Source: Haloarcula laminariae (GTDB lineage Archaea > Halobacteriota > Halobacteria > Halobacteriales > Haloarculaceae). Taken from it: a stretch of DNA of 64,000 nt. The translations under genes were made by a program, and so were the position numbers. The notes below the pieces were generated by a model. The model had not been told where the DNA came from and made no database searches. It saw only the letters and a list, made by a program, of their open reading frames with translations. Shown here in pieces: positions 35,506-43,589 of this stretch. The stretch lies in the NCBI RefSeq assembly GCF_025457605.1, contig NZ_JAMZFY010000002.1:806001-870000 (forward strand). The letters are read 5' to 3'. Each line of letters starts with the position of its first letter. The stretch's first letter is position 1.

Positions 35506-36594
35506 TCACTCCCCCACGATATCGTCGTAGCGGGCGCCCGTCTGTTTGAGCGTGGCCGTGGAGTAGAGCCGGTCGTGGTCGACGGGCAGATACGCCGTCG
35601 AGAGCTCGTCTATCTTCTCGTCGACGGCGTCGGCGTCCCGGCCGTGAATCATGGTAAAGAGGTTGTAGGGCCAGTCCTGTTCAGGGCGGCGCGGCCGGTG
35701 ATAACACAGCGTGACGTAGGGCAAGGTCCCGACGCGTTCGCCGAGCTCGTCGAGCCGGTCGTCGGGGACGTCCCAGACGACCATGCAGTTGTTGTCGAAC
35801 CCGGTGGTGATGTGGTTGACCACGCAGCCGATTCGCTTGACACAGCCGTCGTCCAGAAGCCCCTCGATGGCCGCGAGTACGTCGTCTACGTCGGCGCCGA
35901 CGGCGGCCGCGATGTCCCGGTAGGGCGTCGCCGAGAGCGGGAACCCGTCCTGTATCTCGAGCAGGAGCCGGCGGTCGAGCGGGGAGAAGTCGGCCGCGGC
36001 GTCCTCGCTGATGCGGGTGGCGCTGGCGTCGGTGCCCTCCATCCGGGCCTGGGGGTCCCTCGCTCGCTCGTCCGGCGAATCGCCCTCCGGGCGTGTCTCC
36101 CGGGCGAACCTGTCGCTGTTGACGACGGGGAACTCAAGGTCGATGTAGTAGTCGGTCAGCATCGGGAGCACGAGCACCGAACAGCCGGTCCGGGCCTCGA
36201 TGTCGGCGAGAATCTCGTCGCGCTTCTCGCGGGAGCCGGCGGTGACGACGAACCACATGTTCCACTCGTGGTCGCGGGCGTAGTTGTGGTTGACCTGCCG
36301 GTAGTCGTTGACGACGGCGGCGACCTCGTCGAAGCGGGCCTCGGGGACCGACACCGCGGCCAGCGTCGAGGAACCGATGACCGGCGGGTTCAACACGGCA
36401 CCGAAGCGCCGGAAGATACCGTCGTCCCGGAGCGACTCGACGCGGTCGAGGGCCTCGTCGGCCGGTATACCGAGCCGCTCGCCGACGGCGTCGAAGGGGC
36501 GTTCACGAATCGGAAACCCGCTCTGGAACCCGTCGATGAGTGCGGCGTCGATGTCGTCGATACGCTCCCGCCAGTCACCCGCCCGGAGACTCAT
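35506..36594 (-). CDS. ahbAB: Siroheme decarboxylase, two-domain AhbA/AhbB-like fusion (Lrp/AsnC fold)
   Basis: A 362-residue protein made of two tandem Lrp/AsnC-type units: a winged helix plus RAM-like domain at about residues 1-150, an acidic linker, and a second unit from about residue 198 to the end. Features of siroheme decarboxylase are HNYARDHEWNMWFVV in the first and LCYHRPRRPEQDWPYNLFT in the second. The enzyme makes 12,18-didecarboxysiroheme for heme (or heme d1) synthesis by the archaeal siroheme path. In most organisms AhbA and AhbB are separate. Start at ATG 36594; a GTG two codons earlier is possible. Confidence 0.85.
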   Translation of the reverse strand: MSLRAGDWRERIDDIDAALIDGFQSGFPIRERPFDAVGERLGIPADEALDRVESLRDDGIFRRFGAVLNPPVIGSSTLAAVSVPEARFDEVAAVVNDYRQVNHNYARDHEWNMWFVVTAGSREKRDEILADIEARTGCSVLVLPMLTDYYIDLEFPVVNSDRFARETRPEGDSPDERARDPQARMEGTDASATRISEDAAADFSPLDRRLLLEIQDGFPLSATPYRDIAAAVGADVDDVLAAIEGLLDDGCVKRIGCVVNHITTGFDNNCMVVWDVPDDRLDELGERVGTLPYVTLCYHRPRRPEQDWPYNLFTMIHGRDADAVDEKIDELSTAYLPVDHDRLYSTATLKQTGARYDDIVGE

Positions 36595-36703
36595 TGGCAC
36601 GGCTTAGGAGTCGACGGGTGTATCGTTTTCGGGAGCGAGCGCCGTTCCCGCAAAATGAGAACGAAACGGAGGGGCTTTGAAAGCGCGGTCCCAACCCGCC
36701 CGC

Positions 36704-37789
36704 ATGGCACAAGCGACCCGCGAGTACGGTGACTGGCCGCTGAAGCGGCTGATGACCGAGGTCGTCGGTTCGGGCCACAAGTCCGCCGACGACATGACCC
36801 GCGCGCAGTCCCGCGAGGCGTTCCAGCGCATCCTCGACGGCGAACCGGACCACACGACGCTTGGCGCGTTCTGGCTGGCCAACCGCTGGAAGCGCAACAC
36901 GCCCGTGGAACTGGGCGCGTACGTGGACGTGATGGCCGAGGAGTCAGTCGTCACAGCCGAGCCCGAAGCCGACCCCGTCGACTGCGGCGCGAACTACGAC
37001 GGCAAGGGCCGCTCGGCCATCCTCGGTGTGGCCGCCGGGCTCGTGGCCGCCGCCGCCGGCACTCCCGTGGTCGTCCATTCGGGCGACCGCGTCCCCACAC
37101 AGAAGCAGGACGCCTACAAGCACGTGCTCGACGAACTGGGCGTCCGGACCGAACTCGACCCGTCCGAGAGCGCCGACATGGTCGACGACGTCGGCTTTGG
37201 TTTCTACTACCAGCCCGCGTTCAACCCCGGCGTCGACGCCCTCTTCGAGCGGCGTGACCAGGTGGGCGTCCGCTGTTTCGTCAACACCGTCGAGACGCTC
37301 GCGAACCCGTCCGGGGCGAGCGTCCACCTCGGCAGCTTCTATCACCTGCCCTTCGCCAAGAAGATGGTCCGCACGCTCGTCGAGTCGGAGACGACGGACC
37401 TCGAACGCGCGCTCTTCTTCCAGGGGATGGAGGGGTACGACGACGTCCGCCCCGGCGAGACCATCGTCGCCGAGTGGCCCGCCGAGGGCGACGACGCGGA
37501 CGACGACGGCATCGCCGACTTCGAGATTCGCACGGGCGAATACGGCATGGACGTGACGGGCGACGACCTCGCCGTCGAGGACGTGGCCGGCGAGTCCGCC
37601 GAGATCACCGAGGCGGTGCTGACCGGCGACCGGACCGGCGCCTTCGCCGACGCCGTCACGCTCAACGCCGCCCTGCGAATCTACGCCCGGGACGACGCCG
37701 AGAGCATCGCTGACGGGCTCGAACAGGCCCGCGCGGCCATCGACGACGGCAGCGCCGCCGCCGCGCTCGACGACCTCCGCGCGTTCTGA
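36704..37789 (+). CDS. Anthranilate phosphoribosyltransferase-like protein (TrpD2/YbiB-like)
   Basis: A 361-residue protein with the fold of nucleoside phosphorylase-III/TrpD enzymes: an N-terminal helical domain and a large alpha/beta domain. The PRPP-binding GTGGD loop of true TrpD is changed to CGANYDGKGRS, and the next motif reads AAAAGTPVVVHSGDRVPTQK. That is how the TrpD2/YbiB group differs, so it is probably not the tryptophan-pathway enzyme. YbiB-type proteins bind nucleic acid. Start at 36704 matches the family N-terminus (MAQATREYGDWPLKRLM). Confidence 0.78.
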   Translation: MAQATREYGDWPLKRLMTEVVGSGHKSADDMTRAQSREAFQRILDGEPDHTTLGAFWLANRWKRNTPVELGAYVDVMAEESVVTAEPEADPVDCGANYDGKGRSAILGVAAGLVAAAAGTPVVVHSGDRVPTQKQDAYKHVLDELGVRTELDPSESADMVDDVGFGFYYQPAFNPGVDALFERRDQVGVRCFVNTVETLANPSGASVHLGSFYHLPFAKKMVRTLVESETTDLERALFFQGMEGYDDVRPGETIVAEWPAEGDDADDDGIADFEIRTGEYGMDVTGDDLAVEDVAGESAEITEAVLTGDRTGAFADAVTLNAALRIYARDDAESIADGLEQARAAIDDGSAAAALDDLRAF

Positions 37790-37829
37790 GCGTCGGAACC
37801 GATTTTCCGCGCCCGTCCCTAGCTTCGGT

Positions 37830-38753
37830 GTGACTCTGTCAGAGACCGCCGAGGAGTGGACGGTTCCGGCTGACGACGGCCCCTGGCGCCACGACACCGT
37901 CGAGACGAACGGCGTCCGACTCCACGCCGTCACCGCCGGCCCCGAGGACGGTGACTTGGTCGTGCTTTTGCACGGCTTCCCCGAGTTCTGGTACGCCTGG
38001 CGCCACCAGATTCCGGCCCTGGCCGAGGCGGGCTATCGCGTCGTCGCGCCGGATATGCGCGGCTACAACCGCTCCGAGAAGCCCATCGGCGTCGATGCCT
38101 ACCACATCGACGAACTCGTGGGCGACGTGGCCGGCCTGGTCGCCGCCTTCGACCGAACGTCGGCCCACATCGTCGGCCACGACTGGGGCGGGCTGGTGGC
38201 CTGGCAGACCGCTATCGACCGCCCCGGGACCGTCGACCGGCTGGCTGTTCTGAACGCGCCCCACCCGGCGGCCTACGAGCGCGCGCTGCGGTCGAACCCG
38301 GTCCAGCTCGGCAAGTCCTGGTACGTCGGCTTCTTCCAGCTCCCGGGCCTGCCGGAGTGGAGTCTGGGCGCGCGGGACTTTGCGGCCATCGAGCGGCTGC
38401 TCGGCGACGGAACGGTCCGGCCCGGCGCCTTCTCCGAGACGGACATCGAGCGCTACAAGGCGGCGCTTGGACAACCGGGCGCCCGGACGGCAGCGCTCAA
38501 CTACTACCGGGCGATGGCCCGGCGGACGGCGAAACTGACGCTGACTCGGGGCGGCGTCGGCGACCAGCCGGTGCGGGCGCCGACGCTGCTCATATGGGGC
38601 GAGCGGGACGCGGCGCTCGACGTGTCCCTGACCGAGGGCCTCGACGAGTGGGTCCCCGACCTTCGCGTCGAGCGGCTCCCCGACGCGAGCCACTGGGTGC
38701 AGTCCGACGCGCCCGAGCGGGTGAGCGAGCTACTGCTCGACCACCTCGCGTAG
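37830..38753 (+). CDS. Alpha/beta hydrolase, epoxide-hydrolase or haloalkane-dehalogenase type
   Basis: A 307-residue hydrolase from a GTG start. The oxyanion HGFPEFWYAW motif, nucleophile Asp in GHDWGG, acid in WGERDAAL and His in DASHWVQ are all in place, as in soluble epoxide hydrolases; a cap domain lies between about residues 130 and 240. Substrate unknown. It follows the TrpD2-like gene by 41 bases. Confidence 0.88.
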   Translation: MTLSETAEEWTVPADDGPWRHDTVETNGVRLHAVTAGPEDGDLVVLLHGFPEFWYAWRHQIPALAEAGYRVVAPDMRGYNRSEKPIGVDAYHIDELVGDVAGLVAAFDRTSAHIVGHDWGGLVAWQTAIDRPGTVDRLAVLNAPHPAAYERALRSNPVQLGKSWYVGFFQLPGLPEWSLGARDFAAIERLLGDGTVRPGAFSETDIERYKAALGQPGARTAALNYYRAMARRTAKLTLTRGGVGDQPVRAPTLLIWGERDAALDVSLTEGLDEWVPDLRVERLPDASHWVQSDAPERVSELLLDHLA

Positions 38754-38793
38754 AGCGAACAGCCCACACTCCCGCTGCTCCCCGTTCCGCATC

Positions 38794-38816
38794 GAGGGTT
38801 CCCTTCGGTAACCCTC
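38794..38816 (+). terminator. Hairpin with UUCG loop after the hydrolase gene
   Basis: GAGGGTT...AACCCTC, 7-base perfect arms around a CTTCGG core, 41 bases after the hydrolase stop. It may be a 3' end or processing signal; archaeal terminators are usually T-runs, which are absent here. Confidence 0.35.
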
Positions 38817-38823
38817 ATACCGC

Positions 38824-38864
38824 CCGCGAGGCGACGTGTGGGACTCTCGCGACACGCCTCGCGG
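38824..38864 (+). other. Long hairpin between hydrolase and cyclophilin genes
   Basis: CCGCGAGGCG at 38824-38833 pairs with CGCCTCGCGG at 38855-38864, a perfect 10-base stem that can continue with GTGT/ACAC after a small bulge. It is in the 208-base gap and could be part of an unannotated RNA or a structured 3' end. Confidence 0.45.
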
Positions 38865-38961
38865 TCGCTTGTCAGACCATAGCGGGCTCTGGTCTCGTCC
38901 CCGTACAAGAACGCTCGGTCACAGTGGGCAAGTTTTTCCCCGCCGGTGCCTTCCTTCCTGT

Positions 38962-39510
38962 ATGAGCGACCTGACAGCGACGCTCCACACGACAGAGGGC
39001 GACATCGAAGTGGAACTGTACGAGGAGAAGGTCCCGAACACCGTCGAGAACTTCGTCGGGCTGGCCGAGGGCGCCGACGACTACGACTCCGCGGAGGTCG
39101 GCCCCGGCACCGGCGCCTGGGAGGACCCCGACTCGGGCGAGAAGCGAATCGACCCGCTGTACACCGACATCGAGATCCACCGCGTCATCGACGACTTCAT
39201 GATTCAGATGGGCGACCCGACCGGTACCGGTCGCGGCGGCCCCGGCTACACCTTCGAGGACGAGTTCCACGACGACCTGACCCACGACGAGGCGGGCCTG
39301 CTCAGCATGGCCAACCGCGGCCCCGACACGAACGGCTCGCAGTTCTTCATCACGCTGGGTCCCCAGCACCACCTCAACGGCAAGCACGCCGTCTTCGGCG
39401 AGGTCATCGACGGGATGGACGTCGTCGAGACGATCGGCAACACCGACACGGACCCGAACGACGCCCCGACCACGCCTATCGTCCTCGAATCCGTCGAGAT
39501 ACACCGATAG
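38962..39510 (+). CDS. Peptidyl-prolyl cis-trans isomerase, cyclophilin type
   Basis: A 182-residue cytoplasmic cyclophilin. The active-site signatures are FMIQMGDPTGTGRGGPGY, NGSQFFITL and LNGKHAVFGEV. A haloarchaeal acidic insert follows the first beta strands (residues 40-62). It assists protein folding at prolyl bonds. Start ATG 38962 is preceded by a pyrimidine-rich TTTTTCCCCGCC stretch about 25 bases upstream. Confidence 0.95.
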   Translation: MSDLTATLHTTEGDIEVELYEEKVPNTVENFVGLAEGADDYDSAEVGPGTGAWEDPDSGEKRIDPLYTDIEIHRVIDDFMIQMGDPTGTGRGGPGYTFEDEFHDDLTHDEAGLLSMANRGPDTNGSQFFITLGPQHHLNGKHAVFGEVIDGMDVVETIGNTDTDPNDAPTTPIVLESVEIHR

Positions 39511-39553
39511 CCCGGGGTAACGGCTTTGTCGCCGGCGCTTCTCACCCGAACTA

Positions 39554-40327
39554 GTGGCACACATCGACCGACTCACGGTCTATCCGGTAAAGGGGCTTGA
39601 CCACCTCGACGTCGAGCAGTCGCGGCTCCTCCCGGGCGGAACGCTCGAACACGACCGGGAGTTCGCGCTGCTGGACGATGGCGAGCGGGTCAACGCGAAG
39701 CAGTCCGACCGCTTTCACGCGCTGTCGACCACCTACGACCCGGAGACGGTGACGCTCCGCGTCACCTCGCCCGAGCGCCGCGAGTTCGCCCTCGACACCG
39801 AGTCGGGGCGGGCCGAGGCGGCGACGTGGCTCGCGGACGCACTCGAACTCGACAGCGACCCCCGGCTCGACCGGCGCACGGACCTGGGACACGTGGACCG
39901 GCAGTCGATGGGGCCGTCGGTCGTCAGCACCGCGACCCTGGAAGCGGTCGCCGGCTGGTTCGATGAGATGACAGTCGACAGCGCGCGGCGGCGGCTGCGT
40001 GCGAACATCGAAGTGGGCGGCGTCCCGGCGTTCTGGGAGGACCGCCTCGTCGGCGCGGACGCGCCGGCGTTCCGGGCCGGCGACGTGAATATCGAGGGGG
40101 TCACGCCCTGTGGCCGCTGTGTCGTTCCCTCGCGGGACCCCGACACCGGCGAGCCGACCCCGGAGTTCCGCGAACAGTTCATCACGAAGCGCCGCGAGAC
40201 GTTCCCCGAGTGGGCCGACCGGGACGCGTTCGACCACTTCTACTCGCTGATGGTCATCACCCGCGTGCCGGAGACCGACCGCGGGAAGACCATCGCCGTC
40301 GGCGACGACGTCGAACTCCTCGAGTAG
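39554..40327 (+). CDS. MOSC domain protein
   Basis: A 257-residue protein, GTG start, with an N-terminal beta-barrel (HIDRLTVYPVKGLDHLDVEQ) and a C-terminal MOSC domain containing the single conserved Cys region GVTPCGRCVVPSRDP. MOSC domains bind molybdenum cofactor or transfer sulfur (as in mARC and YcbX). No partner reductase domain is fused, but a ferredoxin gene follows 87 bases downstream on the same strand. Confidence 0.88.
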   Translation: MAHIDRLTVYPVKGLDHLDVEQSRLLPGGTLEHDREFALLDDGERVNAKQSDRFHALSTTYDPETVTLRVTSPERREFALDTESGRAEAATWLADALELDSDPRLDRRTDLGHVDRQSMGPSVVSTATLEAVAGWFDEMTVDSARRRLRANIEVGGVPAFWEDRLVGADAPAFRAGDVNIEGVTPCGRCVVPSRDPDTGEPTPEFREQFITKRRETFPEWADRDAFDHFYSLMVITRVPETDRGKTIAVGDDVELLE

Positions 40328-40414
40328 CTTCGGGGCCGAGCCCCGGCACCATCGTTCCCCCGAAATGCCGCGGAAACCGACACCGGAAAGAACGTCGACG
40401 CGCTACGTGCAGGT

Positions 40415-40756
40415 ATGACAGAGGCCGACGAACCTGTCGACCCCAGCGAGTTCGGTGAGCAGAACGCGCCGCCGGTCGAGGAGATGCCCTACAAGCTCAT
40501 CTTCGAGGCCAACAAGTGCTTCGGCGCGGGCAAGTGCGCCGAGGTGTCGGTGAACTGGTCGCTGGACCTCGATACGGGCATCGGCAAGCCCGAGACCTAC
40601 TTCTTCGGCGAGGACGACCTAGAACACAACATCGCGGCCGCCGACGCCTGCCCGGCCAAGAAGGACCGCGGCGTCATCCACGTCGTCGACCGCCGGACGA
40701 ACGAGGAGATAGCGCCCGATCCGGCCGGCGACGGCAGCCTCTCCGTCGACTGGTGA
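40415..40756 (+). CDS. Ferredoxin with three cysteines, probably [3Fe-4S]
   Basis: A 113-residue acidic protein. Only three Cys are present: Cys35 and Cys41 in CFGAGKC and Cys79 in ADACPAKKD. That C-x5-C...CP pattern matches actinobacterial P450-type [3Fe-4S] ferredoxins (CIGAGQC), in which the second ligand of the [4Fe-4S] motif is lost. It could carry electrons to the P450 at 29678-31048 or to the MOSC protein. The N- and C-terminal extensions are haloarchaeal and acidic. Confidence 0.85.
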   Translation: MTEADEPVDPSEFGEQNAPPVEEMPYKLIFEANKCFGAGKCAEVSVNWSLDLDTGIGKPETYFFGEDDLEHNIAAADACPAKKDRGVIHVVDRRTNEEIAPDPAGDGSLSVDW

Positions 40757-40867
40757 TACTGTCGGCAGCGCCTTCGTGACGGTAGTTGTCACCGCGAACA
40801 CGGCCACGTGAGTGTGGCCGACAGCAACCGAAACCCGTTTTCCCCCGCAGTGTGCAAGGTGAGACGC

Positions 40868-40952
40868 GCGAGGGTAGCCGAGCTTGGCCAAAGGCGGTGG
40901 GCTTAAGACCCGCTCCCGTAGGGGTCCGCGCGTTCAAATCGCGTCCCTCGCA
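40868..40952 (+). tRNA. tRNA-Leu (TAA)
   Basis: An 85-base class II tRNA: acceptor stem GCGAGGG/CCCTCGC with discriminator A at 40952, anticodon stem GTGGG/CCCGC with loop CTTAAGA (anticodon TAA at 40904-40906), a long variable arm (TCCCGTAGGGG) and T arm GCGCG/CGCGT with TTCAAAT. No intron, no encoded CCA. Confidence 0.96.
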
Positions 40953-41034
40953 CTCCCACACTTCTGGTGGCGTCACGTCGCTTCATCTCCGGAAAAAGAC
41001 GCCCGGACTCGCCGTTAGCGGCCGGTCAAGTGTC

Positions 41035-41823
41035 TCAGCTCGAATCCTGGGCCACGAACAGGTCGAAGCCGGTGTCGGCCGGTTCGTCGCCCGGCGAGAG
41101 ATAGCCCGCCGCGAACGCGGTGTAGGCGGTGCCGCCGTTCAGGCTCACGTCGAAGTCGGCGACGACCTCGCCGTCGTTGCTCTCGGTGTCGCCCCGGACC
41201 TCGACCGTGTAGTCGTTTGCTTGCACCTCGGTCGAACCCGACTCCGTGTAGTCGACCCCGTCGAACAGTACGACGTCGCCGCCCGCGGCGGTGATATCGA
41301 CCGCCGGCGCGTCGGGGGAGACGTGGACGACACGCAGGCTGGCCATGTCCTCGCTCGGCGCGCTCGTGTCGTCTTCGAGGATGAGCGGCGCGAACGGCTC
41401 GTCGGCGCCCTCGCTTATCTCGCCGGCCGCGACGACGCTGTAGGCCGTGTCGGCTTCGACGGTAATCGAGTCGTCGAACACCGACGTGCTCTGGTCGCCG
41501 GCGGCCGTGATTTCGACGTCGTGGTCGCCGGCGTCGACTTCGAGGTAGTCGCTCGTGTCTCCGAAGGGAACGTCTTCGAGCACGGCCGACCCGTCCACGT
41601 AGACGTCGACGTTGGGCGCGTCGGGCGACATGTGGGCCACACGGACCATCGCCGTTTCCGACATCCCGCCGCCGTCAGTTTCGGTCTCCGTTTCCGGGTC
41701 CATGCCGTCCGCAGTGCCCGTGGGCGTTCCGTCCCCCTCGCTTCCCCCGCAACCGGCGAGACCGACAGTCGCTGCAGTGCCGATACCGAGCAAGACTCTC
41801 CGTCGGCTTGTATTCGATGACAT
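41035..41823 (-). CDS. DUF4397 lipoprotein with Tat signal
   Basis: A 262-residue exported protein. The N-terminus has a twin-Arg motif (SRRRVLLGIG) and a lipobox LAGCGG, so the Cys should be lipidated and the protein held on the outer face of the membrane. Two DUF4397 beta domains follow (VRVAHMSPDAPNVDVYVDG at about residue 60 and LRVVHVSPDAPAVDI at about 165). A Glu/Thr-rich linker precedes them. Function unknown; such domains occur in surface proteins. Confidence 0.9.
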   Translation of the reverse strand: MSSNTSRRRVLLGIGTAATVGLAGCGGSEGDGTPTGTADGMDPETETETDGGGMSETAMVRVAHMSPDAPNVDVYVDGSAVLEDVPFGDTSDYLEVDAGDHDVEITAAGDQSTSVFDDSITVEADTAYSVVAAGEISEGADEPFAPLILEDDTSAPSEDMASLRVVHVSPDAPAVDITAAGGDVVLFDGVDYTESGSTEVQANDYTVEVRGDTESNDGEVVADFDVSLNGGTAYTAFAAGYLSPGDEPADTGFDLFVAQDSS

Positions 41824-42125
41824 CACTCGACCCGAGGCGTGTCACCGACATAACGTATTTCGCAACTCGGACTAGAATGTCCACCAAATTCGGCTAAAAT
41901 GTGTCGAGAGTCTCTATCGGTCGGGTTTTCGGCGTGTGGCCGAAATGGTTTTATCGGCTATTCCCCGAGTGTGTGATATGGTTGATAGGCGGGCAGTCGA
42001 GCGCCGCGCGCCCCGGGGTCGGCCCGTTGTGGCGACAGGTCCCGCCGCTGTGACGGAGGCGATGTCTGCACTTCCGCCCCCGATGTCGGTAGATTCTTTT
42101 CGTGCCGTCGGGAACCACGTATCGA
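41824..42125. other. Intergenic region with inverted repeat and TATA-like box
   Basis: A 302-base gap between divergent genes. A perfect inverted repeat TTTCGGC-gtgtg-GCCGAAA is at 41927-41945, followed by TTTTATC at 41949-41955. A second TATA-like stretch (TTCTTTT) at about 42096-42102 is the better candidate for the winged-helix gene. The frames in the gap have low third-position GC and are not convincing genes. Confidence 0.5.
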
Positions 42126-42404
42126 ATGGATACGGTCCTCTGGCAGACGCTTGCCGGCACGCGAGGGGGACCGAACCGCGCCCGTGTCCTTCGTGCGCTG
42201 GACGCACAGCCGCGCAACGCCAACCGGTTGGCCGACGACCTCGACCTGGCGTACAACACGGTGCGACACCATCTGGAGGTTCTCGAGGAGAACGGTGTCA
42301 TCACCAGCAGCGACGCCGACTACGGCGTCATCTACCTGCCCAGCGAGCGGGCGAGGGACAACTGGGACACGGTCGAACGGATACTCACACAGGTGGACGA
42401 CTGA
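42126..42404 (+). CDS. Winged-helix (ArsR-like) DNA-binding protein
   Basis: A 92-residue protein consisting of one winged helix-turn-helix: TRGGPNRARVLRALDAQPRN, NRLADDLDLAYNTVRHHLEV and EENGVITSSDADYGVIYLPS (the wing). It starts at ATG 42126, about 26 bases after a TATA-like TTCTTTT. It is followed 54 bases later by a small membrane-protein gene. This pairing recurs in haloarchaea as I recall and suggests a membrane-linked regulator. Confidence 0.85.
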   Translation: MDTVLWQTLAGTRGGPNRARVLRALDAQPRNANRLADDLDLAYNTVRHHLEVLEENGVITSSDADYGVIYLPSERARDNWDTVERILTQVDD

Positions 42405-42458
42405 TATGAACCAACCACGACGACGGACCACGGACGGCACCGGAGGGCACGAAGCGCG

Positions 42459-42743
42459 ATGAGTCTCGTCCTCGACGTCGCGAGAATCGCCGCCGCTATC
42501 AACATCGTACTGCTGGGTGGCGTCATCGCCATCTGGGTCCGGTCCTACCGGGAGATACGCGCGCCGATGACGTTGGGCTCTATCGTGTTTGCGGCCTTCC
42601 TGCTCGCCGAGAACGCCGTCGCGCTGTACTTCTATTTCAACGCGCCCGCCGGGATGCCCGCCCTGGCGGTCGAGGTGATGGCCGTCCTCCAGATTCTGGA
42701 GGCCGTCGGTATCGCCGCGCTGAGCTACGTCACCTGGAAGTAA
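42459..42743 (+). CDS. Small three-segment membrane protein paired with winged-helix gene
   Basis: A 94-residue protein with three hydrophobic segments (residues 6-26, 38-58 and 66-90). I recall the family as DUF7521, found next to small winged-helix regulators in haloarchaea; that label is not verified. It may act as partner or sensor for the upstream regulator. Confidence 0.72.
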   Translation: MSLVLDVARIAAAINIVLLGGVIAIWVRSYREIRAPMTLGSIVFAAFLLAENAVALYFYFNAPAGMPALAVEVMAVLQILEAVGIAALSYVTWK

Positions 42744-42785
42744 CGAACGACGCGCTTTTGCGGCCAAGCGCCCTATCGTGGTCAA

Positions 42786-43298
42786 ATGACCGACGTTCCC
42801 GACGATGTCGCGGCCGCGTTCGACGCCCGCGAGACCTTCGTCCCCGGCGGTAGCGGTTACGTGGTCGAGACGACGAGCTTCGAGGGCCACGTCACCGCGA
42901 GCGAGGGCGAGAAGTGGCGCACCGACTACGAGGTGACCGTTCGAGCGCCGACGCTTCAGGCCGCGACGGCCGACGAGGTCGGCCCCGCCGTTCGCGATGG
43001 CTGGCTCGAAACGCTGGAGCGCCGGCTCGAAGACGCCCCCAAGGCCACCCGCGTCGCCGTCGACCTGGACGACTACACCGTCGAGGTCGACGACGAGGAG
43101 GTCGTCGTCACCTACCGCTTCAGCCTGGGCGGGGAACGGGAGGCCGCAGACGTGGCCAAGGCCTTCGTCGAGTACGTCGAGGGGACCTACGTCGAGGGCA
43201 TCATCCCCGGCTACGAGTACGTCGGCGTCGTCGCCGACCTCATGAGCGCCGCGAGCTCGGGCGGTAGCGAGGGGAGCCGCGGCGGGACGCCGCTGTAG
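42786..43298 (+). CDS. DUF5813 family protein
   Basis: A 170-residue soluble protein starting MTDVPDDVAAAFDARETFVP. It has alternating beta strands and helices (VVVTYRFSLGGEREAADVAKAF) and a short Gly/Ser tail. It matches haloarchaeal proteins recalled as DUF5813, function unknown. No membrane segment. Confidence 0.78.
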   Translation: MTDVPDDVAAAFDARETFVPGGSGYVVETTSFEGHVTASEGEKWRTDYEVTVRAPTLQAATADEVGPAVRDGWLETLERRLEDAPKATRVAVDLDDYTVEVDDEEVVVTYRFSLGGEREAADVAKAFVEYVEGTYVEGIIPGYEYVGVVADLMSAASSGGSEGSRGGTPL

Positions 43299-43314
43299 GG
43301 GAAGGGAAACCAGA

Positions 43315-43338
43315 CGGCGAGCGAAGCGAGCGGCCTGT
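43315..43338. repeat. Intergenic GAGCGAAGCGAG hairpin motif
   Basis: A copy of a motif also seen near 55817-55843 (both continue into agcggcctgtg). It lies between the convergent DUF5813 and RAM-domain genes. Confidence 0.4.
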
Positions 43339-43356
43339 GCTGGGAAAAGTGGTCGC

Positions 43357-43587
43357 CTAGTCCATCGCGATGTACGTCTGCGTGGACTCGACGCCCTCGA
43401 TGTCCTGGACGTGGGTCGCGGCCACGTCCTTGACGGCGGCGGGGGTGTCGACGCTGACCTTCGCGATGAGGTCGACGTCGCCGGCGACGATGTGGGCCTC
43501 CTCGACGCCGTCGATGTGCTCGATTTCCTCCCGCAGCCGGTCGGCGTCGCCGGTGTGGGCCTTGACCATGACGTAGGCGGTGACCAT
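43357..43587 (-). CDS. Stand-alone Lrp/AsnC ligand-binding (RAM) domain protein
   Basis: A 76-residue protein, MVTAYVMVKAHTGDADRLRE at the N-terminus, equal to the C-terminal amino-acid-binding domain of Lrp/AsnC regulators without the DNA-binding part. It starts two bases after the stop of trkA, so it is in one operon with it. The domain forms rings and binds amino acids; here it may tune K+ uptake or another partner. Confidence 0.88.
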   Translation of the reverse strand: MVTAYVMVKAHTGDADRLREEIEHIDGVEEAHIVAGDVDLIAKVSVDTPAAVKDVAATHVQDIEGVESTQTYIAMD

Positions 43588-43589
43588 CC

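Noticed and set aside
41936-42409. Possible 157-residue gene before and across the winged-helix gene
   Set aside because: Low third-position GC in the free part, and the rest is only the shifted frame of the winged-helix gene.
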